From Ariolimax columbianus (lineage: Eukaryota; Mollusca; Gastropoda; Stylommatophora; Arionidae), in NCBI GenBank assembly GCA_036924085.1, contig JAVGWX010000014.1, positions 37,343,056 to 37,407,055 of the forward strand: a stretch of DNA of 64,000 nucleotides. The letters run 5' to 3'. Both the position numbers and the translations under genes were made by a program. Below are positions 11,200 to 22,635 of this stretch, one piece after another; the first letter of the stretch is position 1, and every line of letters starts with the position of its first letter. The notes under the pieces are model-generated. The model searched no databases, had not been told where the DNA came from, and saw nothing but the letters and a program-made list of their open reading frames with translations.

Positions 11200-12126
11200 T
11201 AAACAGTTAAGAATAATTTGATGTGGATAAAGATGCCGTTTACTGGAATAAAAAAATTACCAATACCGTGACTAATGGGGGTGTGTATGCAGCCTCATTA
11301 TGTAAAACAAACTATTACAGAAACAATCACAGCCAGAGCACACTGTTCTTTGACACAGATCTCCTGCATGTAGTCATGTACAGTGGTGGCTCTATGTTTC
11401 AGTAGAGAAATGTAGAACAATCTCACTTTCAACCGCAGACTAAAACCTTTTGGTTATATAAAGGTATGTTTACTATCCTGGTGAAGTGGAAGCCAGCCTG
11501 GAATAATCTCTGATAAGGGCAAACTATTTCATATTATAGCGTAGGTCTACTAGTCAGAACATTAGCATTTTATTTTAAATCAAAATATGTTTTTACAAGA
11601 AAGATAAGAGACAAATAAAAAAAGTTACACAAGCAAATATACAAAACAATCGTTTATGGAGAACAATAAAAACAACAACAAAAAAAGGTACAGATTTTCA
11701 TAAATGCGTGCCTGTGCATAATAAAGAGATTGAAAGGGTATGATAAGATCACTAATGGCGAACTGTTGAACAAAAAAAATCAGGCAGATATCAGTGTAAC
11801 GTGACCTGAGAAGAAGGCATTGCTAATGGATAGGACACCCATTAAAGAAACCAGATAATAACATTACAAGTCAGTCTCTGTTCTGGAATTGCCAGGGCAA
11901 GTGAAATAGAAGCAAAACAAAACACACATGGATCAGAGCGTTCTAATCAAACATAAACGAAACATACACGACGTACAAACAGAGAATATGATGGCCCAGG
12001 ACTGGATAACTTGGCGTTATTTGTTGAAGACCTACAAGATTTTGAGCGATTGATTTAATATACACACTTATCTAACGGACACAAACTGTTATAAGCAATT
12101 CATGACACAGCTGTTCAATGTAAACA
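11200..12126. other. no gene recognised
   Basis: AT-rich sequence with no assignable reading frame or repeat. Confidence 0.5.
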
Positions 12127-12151
12127 CCCCCCCCCCCCCCCCCCCCCCCCC
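12127..12151. repeat. poly(C) tract, 25 C
   Basis: An uninterrupted run of 25 C. Confidence 0.97.
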
Positions 12152-12299
12152 GCGAGATATCATGTACCTGAAAACTACCATCATTGGCCAGTCCGCTATT
12201 CAGATTAAACTCTTCTATCTTTGTGGGCTGCTATCATGATCCCATTTACCTGATTAAACAGTGCAACTCTACTCAGGTCAAGCTAGACTCGTAATTCTT

Positions 12300-12930
12300 C
12301 GCCATTTGTCCTGAAAAGGATGATGTTGTGTTGCAATTTACAGTGCGGCTGCGATATCTGTCACTTACGACCCGACACATCTGATTTCAGCCCTGCATTT
12401 TTGGGATCAAGTTTACAGTGCGGCTGCGATATCTGTCACTTTCGACCCGACACATCTGATTTCAGCACTGCATTTTTGGGATCAAGTTTACATTCCCTCT
12501 TTGACACTTACTCTCTTAGCCAGGCTGCACGGTTACAGACTGTTTCCAGGGCCGTTACTTGAGGGCAGAACCGGGTCTTGGTCATTTATGGGTCACTGAC
12601 CCTGATGCAAGCAGCCAGCTATGTCACTGGTTACTGTTTGAAAATGGCGTTGCGCCATAGTTTACAGCGAGAATACAATATGTTCACCTCTTGGCCCAAC
12701 ACATCTGATTTCAGCTAGCTTTTTTGGATACCGGGTTTGTCTTTCCACTGCGATTAATATTTTCTTAGCCAGACTACATTTGTAAAATATGTTTCCAGGT
12801 CAGCCGCTTGGAGACAGAATAGGCTCTTGCTTGGTCAGCTGTAGTTTGCTGACCCTGAAGCAAGCAGCCATCTGTAAGTCGCTGGTTGCTGTCAGCTAAT
12901 TCGCTGCAGCATCTTCAGACCCTTATTTGT
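12300..12930 (-). mobile_element. family B SINE-like elements, two copies in tandem, one with an internal duplication
   Basis: Both copies are oriented with the 3' tail to the left. Copy one (about 12300-12630) has a segment of about 75 bp repeated once, giving CAGTGCGGCTGCGATATCTG twice (starts about 12341 and 12417). Copy two (about 12650-12930) repeats the whole series of family blocks, including ACACATCTGATTTCAGC and CTTAGCCAGACTACA. No coding potential. Confidence 0.75.
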
Positions 12931-12934
12931 AATT

Positions 12935-14200
12935 TAGACTTGACGGAACTAAAACATTGTAACAACCCTGCCTCTACATAACATACTTAAATTAGACCTA
13001 ATTTAATCAAGTCTCCAACACTTCGCCTCTGACAACAGTGTCTGCTACGAAATCACTTAATTTATTAGACATATAAAGATTTGGGGGGAGGGGTAAGCGA
13101 TGTCTGAGCTGGACGTCCCGCTCATTAAAGGAAGGTGAAGCATCTGATGAAGCATCTGATATAGCCTCTCCTTTCCAGGCGTAGAGATTGCCACTGGATT
13201 CACTGTTTGGCTTACTGTTCAGGAGTTTTCATGCCAATGAACTCTCCTACATTATTGTGTCCCCAGCAGCACCTTCATGAGGGCCCCCTGTTTCTTACAG
13301 AGGCTGCAAGTCCCAGAGAGTGCTGGCTAGTCTTGGGACGATGAGAGTATCATCGGATGTCTCGAGTAACTAGCATCTGTGGGCAACGACTCCAATGCCT
13401 TTTGGTAACCTTGGAAGAGGGTAGGGCTATGGGAGTAAACTCAGACAGAAAATCCGAAGTGGTGGCACCTATGGTGGATGGTTTAAAAAATTGCGAACTC
13501 TTTCCGGCAGCTGAGCTGGTGCCACATTGTCGTACTTTGCATTCCTTTAGATTACACCAGCGAGGTCAAGAGGGGGATCCTGCAGTTTGAGCAGCCCAGG
13601 GTCTCCATATTCAGCGCCCAGGCTTCCGCCCTGGAGAGGCTACTCACAGAGTGCCACACGAATGGTCTCCAACGACTGAGACACATCTGAATGAATGAAT
13701 AAGATTAGAACACAAATAAAACATGCAGTGTCTCAAGACATATGTTGGGAATACATGATACGGTGCAATGCTTCTCAAACACTGTGCCATGGTGTCCTTC
13801 TAGGTGTACCGTCAAGTTTTACTAAAGTGATTTTATGATGTATACTTTTTGATGATCAAGTAAAATTAAACTTATCTTACAGCTTGAAAAAATGTGTCTG
13901 AAAGTGGTTTTCTTGATTCCACATGTAATTGGTACCTAGGTGGAAGAGCGCTTAGAAGACATGTGTCTCGCTGCAAGAGCATTGGGTTCAGTGCTCAACT
14001 ACAATATGCTTCAGAATAATCCAGCTGTAAATAGTTACCCGACTGATGTTTAGAAAAGACAAAGCAAAGATGATGGGAACTACTCACCCAAAAACATAAG
14101 AAGAGGGATAGATATATGAAGCCGCTAACACGCCATCTCTGACAGCAATGTCTGCTACGGGACTATCTTCATCTTGTATTTAAAACACATTTCTTCTTCT
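12935..14200. other. no gene recognised
   Basis: The tract 13090-13690 has moderate GC and some open frames but no recognisable protein. It could be another dispersed repeat whose relatives lie outside the window. Confidence 0.5.
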
Positions 14201-14520
14201 TCTTCGGTATTCACCCTGAAAAGGATGTTGTGACAATGCGGTATAGTTTCCAGCGAGGATGTGATATCTGTGCTTTTTGGTCCGAAACATCCGATTTCAG
14301 CAGGCTTTTTTAAGTACCAGGTTTGTGTGGCCGGTGTTACTCCTATTCTCTTAGCCAGACTACACTATAGCGGCTCATTTTGAGGGCTGCTACTTGCAGA
14401 GGCAGAATAAGGTCTTGGTAGCTCTGGATTGTCAACCCTGCTACAAGCAGCCAGCTATAATAACTCTCTGGCTGCTGTCAGCTCATTCACTGGCCTGCAT
14501 CTTTGGGTCATTAAAGTCTA
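14200..14520 (-). mobile_element. family B SINE-like copy
   Basis: A full-looking copy with a (TTC) run at its left edge (the reversed GAA tail) followed by CACCCTGAAAAGGATGTTGT, the CCGATTTCAGCAGGC block, CTTAGCCAGACTACACTA and the AGCAGCCAGCTATAA block. Confidence 0.8.
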
Positions 14521-14524
14521 TTTA

Positions 14525-15200
14525 ACTTCTTCTTTTTGAACCAGATGGAAAATATACATATTATACTTTTTATTTGGGCATAAGGCCAGATAAAGTTGTC
14601 CACAAAAATTACAAGGGTGCATTGAGCACAAAATGTTTGAGAAAACCTGATTCATCCATTAATCTCAATCAAGGCTGAGAAGGAAGCATATGCTGTACAT
14701 GTCTCCGACATTTTTTTAATGTGTGGGAAACAATCTCTTAATTTCTGCTTATCTTCTGCCTTTTCCATAGTATATATGTGTTGTTATAGTAATATTTTCT
14801 GTAACATTTCATACTGCAAGAAGACATTGCCAGCTTCAATATCAACCTACATTAGTCACTTTTTAACTACACACATAGTAGGGTTTAGTAGTCTAAGCCT
14901 TTTCTCGTAAATTTCAGGAATGGTATGCACATGGGAGATCTATATGTCACAAGATCTATATACCACAAGCTGCTGATGTTAAAATTAAATGGCCGATATA
15001 ATATGACAAATCAACCTGACTTAACGTCTAAGCATGCATATTACTGTCAGAGCAGCATTCTCAAAACTAGTAATCTTGGAGAAAACATTTAAATAATTTT
15101 CATGTCTAGGGAACTCCTGCGTATAAATTATTACATTTACAGATATGGTGTGTCCCATGTGATCTAAGCCAGTTATAATTGGACAAATCAGCAGTCGCGG
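14525..15200. other. no gene recognised
   Basis: AT-rich; small frames only. Confidence 0.5.
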
Positions 15201-15219
15201 ACCAAACAGCAGTGTATCC

Positions 15220-16460
15220 CAGCAGGACGGTGTGAGACAACATGTGGCACTGTTGTCCCCATTGAAATACCTAACATGTCCAACGATGGATACATTTAAG
15301 CAAGCAAGAGCTGTCATAAGCTCCATACCGCCAGAATACATAACACAACCTGGTCTGCCGAAGACGGAGAGTGTTATCTACCGCACATACATCAGGAAAA
15401 ATTATGACACACACGCATCCACATGCGACAATTTAACCAAACATTATGGCAACATCCCTATAAGCTACAACTGGGTAGAAACAAAGCTGAGTCCTTAGTC
15501 TCGAAAAGACTCACCCAATCAACCTGTGCCTCTACCAGCCCAAAGGCCAGGCAGCCCCCTGCCTTACAATGGTTCAATGGAATCCAGAAGCAGGAACCAA
15601 TAGCTGGAGATGCAAGAATTTCTCAGAAAGAACACGACAAAATCTGCATCCATAAAACACACCTAAAAGACACCCAAAGATTCTTCATTTGTGGATATGA
15701 ATCTTTCCATGAAGACATATCAAAAAGAATCAAAGGAGGAATTCTGAAATTGGTGAAAACCTGAATCCAACCATAGAGATGAGCAAATTTGGAGAGGACA
15801 AACTTGAATGCCTTACAATCAAGCTACTCTTGTCTGAAGGTAACACAGCAATTATAAGCTGTTACCACCATCCAGGTACAACTCTAGATATTCACAAGGT
15901 GAAACTTGAAGGACAAAGATACTTCACTGCAGTCCTAAGGACTGTTCTTACGTATACACAGATTTACCCACAGTGAACACAGTTAAGGATGGTGGGGAAG
16001 CCATCTTTGTAAGAAACATCAATGGTAAAATAATACATAAAGTTTTCCCTACTGGGAAGATCTCTTCCAGTCTTAGGGCAAAGTCTATGGTGCTCCTACA
16101 TGTAGGAAATTAAGAATTTTCACTAGATCAGACGAACACCAGCCAACTCAGGTTGTATTCTTTAGATTGGAGTACACTACTAAAAGAAATACAAAACACC
16201 AGAGGTGAACAAATGCAGCAAGAAATCAGATCAGAGCTCAACAAAATTAAAAGAACCTCAAAAATTGCTACTCACTGACTACCCTCCCTTGTGGAAACAC
16301 GCGAACTGATTCCTGTCCAAAGCAGGTGGCCGGATGGAGAAACTTATCCATACACTACATTACAGAAAGGCAAAAACTATCATCCACAATCAGTATAACT
16401 CAAAATGGAAGAAAGACATGGACGTGAGCAATAGAACTGACCCAATCCACCAGCACAACA
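15220..16460 (+). pseudogene. non-LTR retrotransposon 5' region with decayed endonuclease-like segment
   Basis: Several short plus-strand frames in series suggest one decayed polyprotein. The readings HKTHLKDTQRFFICGYESF and then ISKRIKGGILKLVK resemble the APE-type endonuclease region of I-like LINEs. The next frame continues with IKLLLSEGNTAIISCYHHPG. Frame breaks are numerous. The 3' half may correspond to the RNase H fragment at 16905-17435, but the link is not proved. Confidence 0.55.
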
Positions 16461-16493
16461 GACACCAAATCACTATCTTTCACTTGAGAACAG

Positions 16494-16516
16494 CCCCCCC
16501 CCCCCCCCCCCCCCCC
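16494..16516. repeat. poly(C) tract, 23 C
   Basis: An uninterrupted run of 23 C lying between the endonuclease-like LINE debris and the segment holding the hammerhead-like motif. Confidence 0.97.
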
Positions 16517-16769
16517 ATATGTACCACTATTTTGTCTTTAACGTATTTGGCTACCACTGGCTTATCCGGCCCTTTCCCACTCACTTCTTATGCTCTCCTG
16601 GCCACCCAATCTGACCGTTGTCCGTCATTTGGAACCAAGGCGATGACCCGATAAGTCGCGATGTAAGACAGTATATCAGATAAATACCATATTTTTTCCT
16701 TATATTTTGACACCCCACATACATGTATTCATCCCTTCTTCTATTATTTGCTAGTTCAGCATTATTGTT

Positions 16770-16830
16770 ATTTGCTGTCCCCGATGAAGGCCTATTGGTT
16801 GTAACGTAGGTATCATTTGTGTTTTTGTCT
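16770..16830 (+). ncRNA. degenerate hammerhead-ribozyme-like motif (Penelope-element type)
   Basis: CCGATGA, then GGCC-TATT-GGTT able to form a four-pair stem II with two G-U pairs, then GTAAC, then GTAG and GTA. This has the order of a minimal hammerhead: CTGATGA, stem II, GAAAC, short stem III loop, GUH cleavage triplet. Two core positions differ (CTGATGA to CCGATGA, GAAAC to GTAAC) and stem I is not convincing, so it is probably inactive. Penelope-like retroelements are known to carry such ribozymes. No Penelope reverse transcriptase is visible next to it. Confidence 0.4.
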
Positions 16831-16904
16831 CAGTGTGGTATCTGACCATACCCATTTTAAAATTTTGATTAAATGTATTTTAAATATTTTTTTTCATTTA
16901 ATTT

Positions 16905-17435
16905 TTCTGTCTAAAAAAAACAGACCTTGTCCTACAGTGGATCCCAGCCCATTGTGGGACTCTTGAAAGCAAAAAAGCAGACGTGCTTGCAAAAACCGGA
17001 AGTGGCGGCATGCAGAGTTGCCATGCACAGAGGTATAAAGTGGCAAAGACACTCATCAAATAATCCATGAAGACAGAATAGCAAAACCAGCACAAGGAAT
17101 ACAAGCCAGAAATTGACAGCATAGACAAACTTGGTAGAGATGGGCAGACAAAGATCTTCAGACTAAGAACAGGACATTGCAGACTCATGGCCCATCAACA
17201 CAGAATGGGTATCGGAGACACCGCCATGTGCGATAGTGGAGCAGCCAAGCAAACAACAGAACATATCCTGCAGGACTGCCCTACCAGACCAAAGAGAAGC
17301 AGTCTGGCCCGGAGGAGTGACCATGCTAGACAAGCTGTTCGGGGACCGGTGAAGATTTGAAATGCAGTCTCCTCCATGAACCTTATAAGACTAGAAAGAT
17401 AGCATCAATTGATCGAAGAAGAAGAAGAAGAAAAA
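16905..17435 (+). pseudogene. RNase H-bearing LINE, decayed 3' end (second subfamily)
   Basis: It reads LVLQWIPAHCGTLESKKAD, LAKTGSGGMQ, then KIFRLRTGHCRLMAHQHRMG and TTEHILQDCP. That is the end of an RNase H domain (the H in PAHCG and the D in KKAD remain) followed by a zinc-knuckle-like tail. Stops interrupt it. The 3' end runs into GAAGAAGAAGAAG, the same tail type as the copies at 22636 and 31593. Confidence 0.75.
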
Positions 17436-17441
17436 GCAGAA

Positions 17442-17570
17442 CCCCTTGAGATCTTTTCGGAACTCCTTGAGACCTTTGCTGAACCCAATGAGATCTCTTC
17501 GGAACCCCTTGAGACCTTAGCTGAACCCAATGATATCTTTTTGGAACCCCTTGAGATATCCTGTAAGCCT
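17442..17570. repeat. short tandem array, about 21-bp subunit
   Basis: Six subunits built on CCTTGAGATCTTTTCGGAAC alternate with CTTGAGACCTTTGCTGAACC, giving a dimer of about 42 bp. Isolated relatives appear at 17700-17745 and 18068-18095, on both sides of a family B insertion. Confidence 0.8.
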
Positions 17571-17769
17571 TGGGTTTGGATAAATACTGGTTACAGATCT
17601 AAACACTATGATCTGAAATATAGCTTATTAATTGTATAATGACATACTGCTGCTCACAACTGCCAGCTAAAATTGTTAAAAAAAGATTTGTATTCAACCA
17701 AAATCCCTTGCTGAACCCCATTAGACCTTTGCTGAACCCCATTTGACTTTTGGTGATCCTCAAGAGGGA

Positions 17770-18075
17770 TCACGATGCTGAGCAGTGCAAATGCTGCAGC
17801 GATCAGTGAATCAAAGCTGACTGCTAGCATCAGTGCAAGACCCTTCTACACCTCCACGCAGTGATCCTAGATAACAGGCGGCAACAGGGCAAACTGGCTA
17901 AGGAGAAAGGATCAAAGAGGGAAGGCTGACCCGGTACCCAAAAACGTCTACTAAATTTGGATGTGTCAGACTGAAAGGTGCAAATATCACAGTCAAGCTG
18001 TAAACTACAACACAGAGCATTCCTTTTCAGGGTTTGATAGCATGAGTTTGAGAACGAACGGCAAAGAAGAACCCC
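17770..18075 (+). mobile_element. family B SINE-like copy, nearly full length
   Basis: It starts GATCACGATGCTGAGCAGTG and ends GAGAACGAACGGCAAAGAAG, matching both ends of the copy at 53109-53465 read on its minus strand. It lies inside the 21-bp array region, whose units flank it on both sides. No clear A or B box was found. Confidence 0.8.
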
Positions 18076-18079
18076 ATGA

Positions 18080-19735
18080 GATCTTTGCTGAACCTCTTGG
18101 AACAAAAAGAACAGATCAGCTGACAGTTCACAAACCTGCATAACTATCCATTTTTTCACTAGAAATTCCCTGCTTTACTCCAAATTTGTATCTGCATGAT
18201 AAGGATGATTAGCTTATAGTAGTCATAGCTTACCTCTGATATGTTTTATAAACTAACTGAATTATTTTGAAGAATCATCAAAATAAAATAGTGAAATCAA
18301 AAAGGGTCTATGCATAATACACGCAGAAAGTATTCAGCCAAATTGAAATATCTCCATCAATCTGTTATCATTCAAATTCTTACAATATGAATATATGAAT
18401 GAATCTGTGTTTAGACAAACCTGACCACTGGCCTCCCCATTTTTGTACTATTATACTAAATACTTAACAACGTTAAATAGATAATATAGACTGGCTAATA
18501 CTTTTAATAGCATCTATTTTAATTTTTAGATCTATTTATTTTATTATTAGTCTATATAATATAATAATTAATATATCTCTTACTGATGTCATGATTGCCC
18601 CCAAAATACAACCTTCCTTCCAATGGACGTCAATAGACATATGATACTCACATAGTGATAGTCAATGCAATTAGTAAAAGGAGCTGGTCACGACACCCAC
18701 GCGCAAAGCAATTTACAAACTTACTTAGACGCACTTCTTGGGGTCTGTTCAGAGGTGAAGGCAACAAGAAGATAATATAATAATTTATTTTTAAAAAAGA
18801 TCATTTTTTGTCCTAGTAATTTCTATAATAATCTATACTAATAATTTGTCTAGCTAGGAGGGTACCCAGCTCTTCTTACTCGTGCTTAGCAGACTAAAGT
18901 GTTACAATTGTTGGCTCTTCTTTTGAGTGCCGTTAACACAAAGGATGACAAATTACAAACGAAGATATGAATTAACAAAATACGCAGGACCAGACACGAA
19001 AAAGAAAGCCAATTCGAGTTTAATCAACACACAATCATGACAATCACAATGACATACAACTGTGTGTGTGTGTCTGTCACTCGCACTGTCTCAGTGAAAG
19101 CAATTTTCAACAGCATTTTATGCACCATGCAAGGTTTCACTATTCATTTAAACTTACCGTTACTCAATCATGTTTACGAATCACTACAGACGATTATATG
19201 ATCATTAATCCCGTTCAATGTAAGAAAACATTCCTGAAGAGATAATGAATGACATAATGTAGATAATGTTTAATTCAATTCAGGGATAATAATCCATTTC
19301 CGGTTCATTTTGTTGTAAGGGAGAGAACACATTTTATTGTCGTAATATGATTGAGCGGTGGTTTGATGGATTGTCGATCGTGACACTTAAAGCCATAAAA
19401 GGGTGTGGAATTGAGTAACAGCTCTCAATGACTTGGGATATAAGCAAACATATGATTATGTCTGTTGTTGAAAGGTGTATACTTGGATTGGGCAGACGTA
19501 AGGGACAGAACAGCAGAGAGGCACACGGCAATTGTGTTCTGGTGAGTAGCGGTGTTAGAGCAGCGGAGGGAGCGTCTAACACGTGTTCCCTATCCACCCA
19601 GGGACAGCAAAATCAATGTTACTTACGGACTTCATCAGCGAGAGACGGATAAGTCTACAACTACACAACGACAGAAGAACCACAACATATGTGCAACAAT
19701 AACAATACGCTAGGGAGATACGCGAGTTATTTTAG
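18080..19735. other. no gene recognised
   Basis: AT-rich tract including a TA-rich stretch at about 18470-18570 and a short (TG)n at about 19061. No frame resembles a known protein. Confidence 0.5.
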
Positions 19736-19739
19736 AAAG

Positions 19740-19965
19740 TGTTGAGCTGAAGTCGGATCGAAAGTGCAAATATTATAGTCAGGCTTTAAACTGCTACACA
19801 ACGCATTTAGTACTCCGTACTACATCCTGCCATCTGGCTATGCACTTTTCAGGGCTTGGTAGCGAGAGTTTGAGAACGAAAAAGAAGAAGAAGAAGAAGA
19901 AAAAGAAGAAGAAGAAGAAGAAGAAGAAGAAGGAGGAGGAGGAGGAGGAGGAGGAGGAGGATTTC
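19740..19965 (+). mobile_element. family B 3' half with expanded GAA/GGA tail
   Basis: The family B 3' half (GCTGAAGTCGGATCGAAAGT to GAGTTTGAGAACGAAAAAG) ends in about 85 bases of GAA repeats that turn into GGA repeats (about 19880-19962). The tail appears to have expanded in place. Confidence 0.8.
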
Positions 19966-20049
19966 ACATAAATTCTTCCCTAGATAGGAACAGTAACGAG
20001 GAATAACTCGTAAATGTGTGTACCGCACACAGTCTGCTGATAACAAAGA

Positions 20050-20930
20050 CATTCTTCCAACACAAACCCTGCCACACCAAGACGTGCTATATGTGGAATG
20101 ACATCGTGACGTCCTTACCGATAGACTACATTCTAATACAACACAGACCCAGCCACACCAAGACGTGCTATAGGTGATACGACGTCGCGGTGTAATCACA
20201 GACTACATCCTTATACAATACAGACCCAGACACACCAAGACGTGCTATAGGTGATACGACGTCGCGGTGTAATCACAGACTACATTCTAATACAACACAG
20301 ACCCAGCCACACCAAGACGTGCTATAGGTGATACGACGTCGCGGTGTAATCAAAGACTACATCCTTATACAATACAGACCCAGACACACCAAGACGTGCT
20401 ATAGGTGATACGACGTCGCGGTGTAATCACAGACTACATTCTAATACAACACAGACCCAGCCACACCAAGACGTGCTATAGGTGATACGACGTCGCGGTG
20501 TAATCAAAGACTACATCCTTATACAATACAGACCCAGACACACCAAGACGTGCTATAGGTGATACGACGTCGCGGTGTAATCACAGACTACATTCTAATA
20601 CAACACAGACCCAGCCACACCAAGACGTGCTATAGGTGATACGACGTCGCGGTGTAATCACAGACTACATTCAGATACAATACAGACCCAGACACACCAA
20701 GACGTGCTATAGATGATACGACGTCACCGGTGTAATCACAGACTACATTCAGATACAATACAGACCCAGACACACCAAGACGTGCTATAGATGATACGAC
20801 GTCACCGGTGTAATCACAGACTACATTCAGATACAATACAGACCCAGACACACCAAGACGTGCTATAGATGATACGACGTCGTGGTGTAATCACAGACTA
20901 CATTCTTATACAACACAGACAACTGTTTTT
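20050..20930. repeat. 77-bp tandem array, about 11 copies, with dimeric higher-order structure
   Basis: The period is 77 bp (AGACGTGCTAT at 20161, 20238 and 20315). Each unit carries GATACGACGTCGCGGTGTAA. Between about 20140 and 20660 two unit types alternate: one reads ATTCTAATACAACACAGACC, the other ATCCTTATACAATACAGACC, making a 154-bp dimer. From about 20665 a third type (ATTCAGATACAATACAGACC) repeats alone three times. Confidence 0.97.
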
Positions 20931-20934
20931 CCTA

Positions 20935-21740
20935 ACCGACTCCAGAGTTATCCCAAATGTGGACGTGAATATTGATCACACACCACTCGTTATGACACGT
21001 TTCTCTCAACACTGAACTGACAGAGAGAGGAGAATGCGAGCAAGATCACGAACCTGCAACAATTGAGAGACGAGTCTGTCAGAGTCGATCTAAACACTGC
21101 TATGACCGAGGCGTATAACAAACTCTAAAAAGATGCCACCCCTACAAACAAGGAATGAGCCGCTTCCAAACGGACAATGACGAACTCTCTTCATTAGATA
21201 TGTGGAACTAAATCCTTAATACAATGGCGGCCAAAAATAGAACAGCCGGATGCAATGAAGAGTTAAAGTCTCCATACAGGTCAAAAAGAAATTGTTCTAG
21301 ACATTTCTCACTTCAAGGTAACCATCATATTGTGTTTCTTACCAGAACAGAAATAAAAAGCAGATAATCAAAAAGGCTAAGAAGGAAAACATATGCAAGT
21401 CCAGCCCTAGAAACGTCTTCAAGAGCATTAATCCCACGAGAATTCGCGACATGAACCACCTAGAGACGGAGATACTGATTCAAGAAATGGAATGAGTACT
21501 CAACAAACAAAAACAAGTCAACGGATGAAGACGGCATTCCTACCGGGGCTTCTTCTTCTTCGTCAATCGATTCTTGTTTTTCTTCTTCGTACGCTGTCAG
21601 ACGTCAACCTTTTCGTCAATCAACTGATTCTATGTTTCAAGTCAGGTGAGGTTCACGAAGAAGACTTGGCATTTCAGGTCTTCGCCGGTCTCTCACAGCT
21701 TTTCGAGCATGGTCGCTCTCTAAAAGTGGATAACTAAATT
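20935..21740. other. no gene recognised
   Basis: It contains TTCTTC-rich stretches near 21553-21590 and 21655, but no assignable element. Confidence 0.5.
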
Positions 21741-21744
21741 TGTA

Positions 21745-22635
21745 GTTAAATGTAGAAGAGCTAAAAATTAAGCATGGAAAAAAATATATGGAGGCTGATA
21801 AATCAAAAGAAACATATACAAAATATTTGGAAAAGCAGAACATAGCTCAGAAAGTGGATAAAGCAGCAAAAATAAACTTTAAAAAAAAACTTACTAATAG
21901 GATCAAGCCTGATAGTAAAAGCGTCTTTTCTTATGTTAGAAATAAACAAAGAACGAAAGACATTGTAGGCCCTCTCATAGATATTACAGGTAAAATAATA
22001 AGAGAAAATATGGAAACTGCTAATCTATTAAATCAATACTTTGGCACAGTCTACACAAAAGAGGACTGCTCCAAGATCCCAGAGCCTATAGATAGTTTCA
22101 AATGGGAAATGGATATAGTGGGATTAAAATCACTCTGTATTACAAAAAGAAATGTTTTTTTTTAAAAATTGGATGGGCTGAAAGTGGATAAATGTCCAGG
22201 TCAAGATGGTATCCATCAAAAAATGCTATTTTAAATTAGAGACAAAATAGCAAAACCATTGGCTATATTATTTTCTCAATAACTTGCAAAAAGGGTTGTT
22301 CCAAGAAATTGGAAAGATGCAGGAGTGATTCCCTCATTCAAAAAGGGAAAGAAATCAGATCCAGCTAACTATAGACCGGTAAGTTTAACGAGCATTGTCT
22401 GTAAATTGTTAGAGTCAATAATCAAAGAAAACATTGTAATGCATTTAGACAAATTTAATCTAATTAGAAATAGTCAGCATGGGTTTACTAGAGTGAGATC
22501 ATGCTTAACAAATCTATTAGAATTCATGGAGGGGGTTACCAAAATGAAAGATAAGGAGAGTCAGTTGACGTTATTTATCTAGATTTTGCAAAGGCCTTTG
22601 GTAGAGTACCTCATCAAAGATTATTTCAAAAGTTA
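21745..22635 (+). pseudogene. CR1-like LINE, N-terminal half of reverse transcriptase
   Basis: It reads YLEKQNIAQKVDKAAKINFK, then after breaks the classic motif KKGKKSDPANYRPVSLTS and LESIIKENIVMHLDKFNLI and QHGFTRVRSCLTNLLEF. It ends DFAKAFGRVPHQRLFQKLL at the edge of an inserted element. No endonuclease precedes it, so it is 5'-truncated. The continuation is at 23889. Confidence 0.85.

Noticed and set aside
13140..13175. CTGATGA-containing sequence as another hammerhead
   Set aside because: It is a short direct repeat (GCATCTGATGAAGCATCTGA) with no GAAA core and no stem II.
19618..19650. Minus-strand CTGATGAAGTCCGTAAG as a hammerhead
   Set aside because: Stem II cannot form and the GAAA element is missing.
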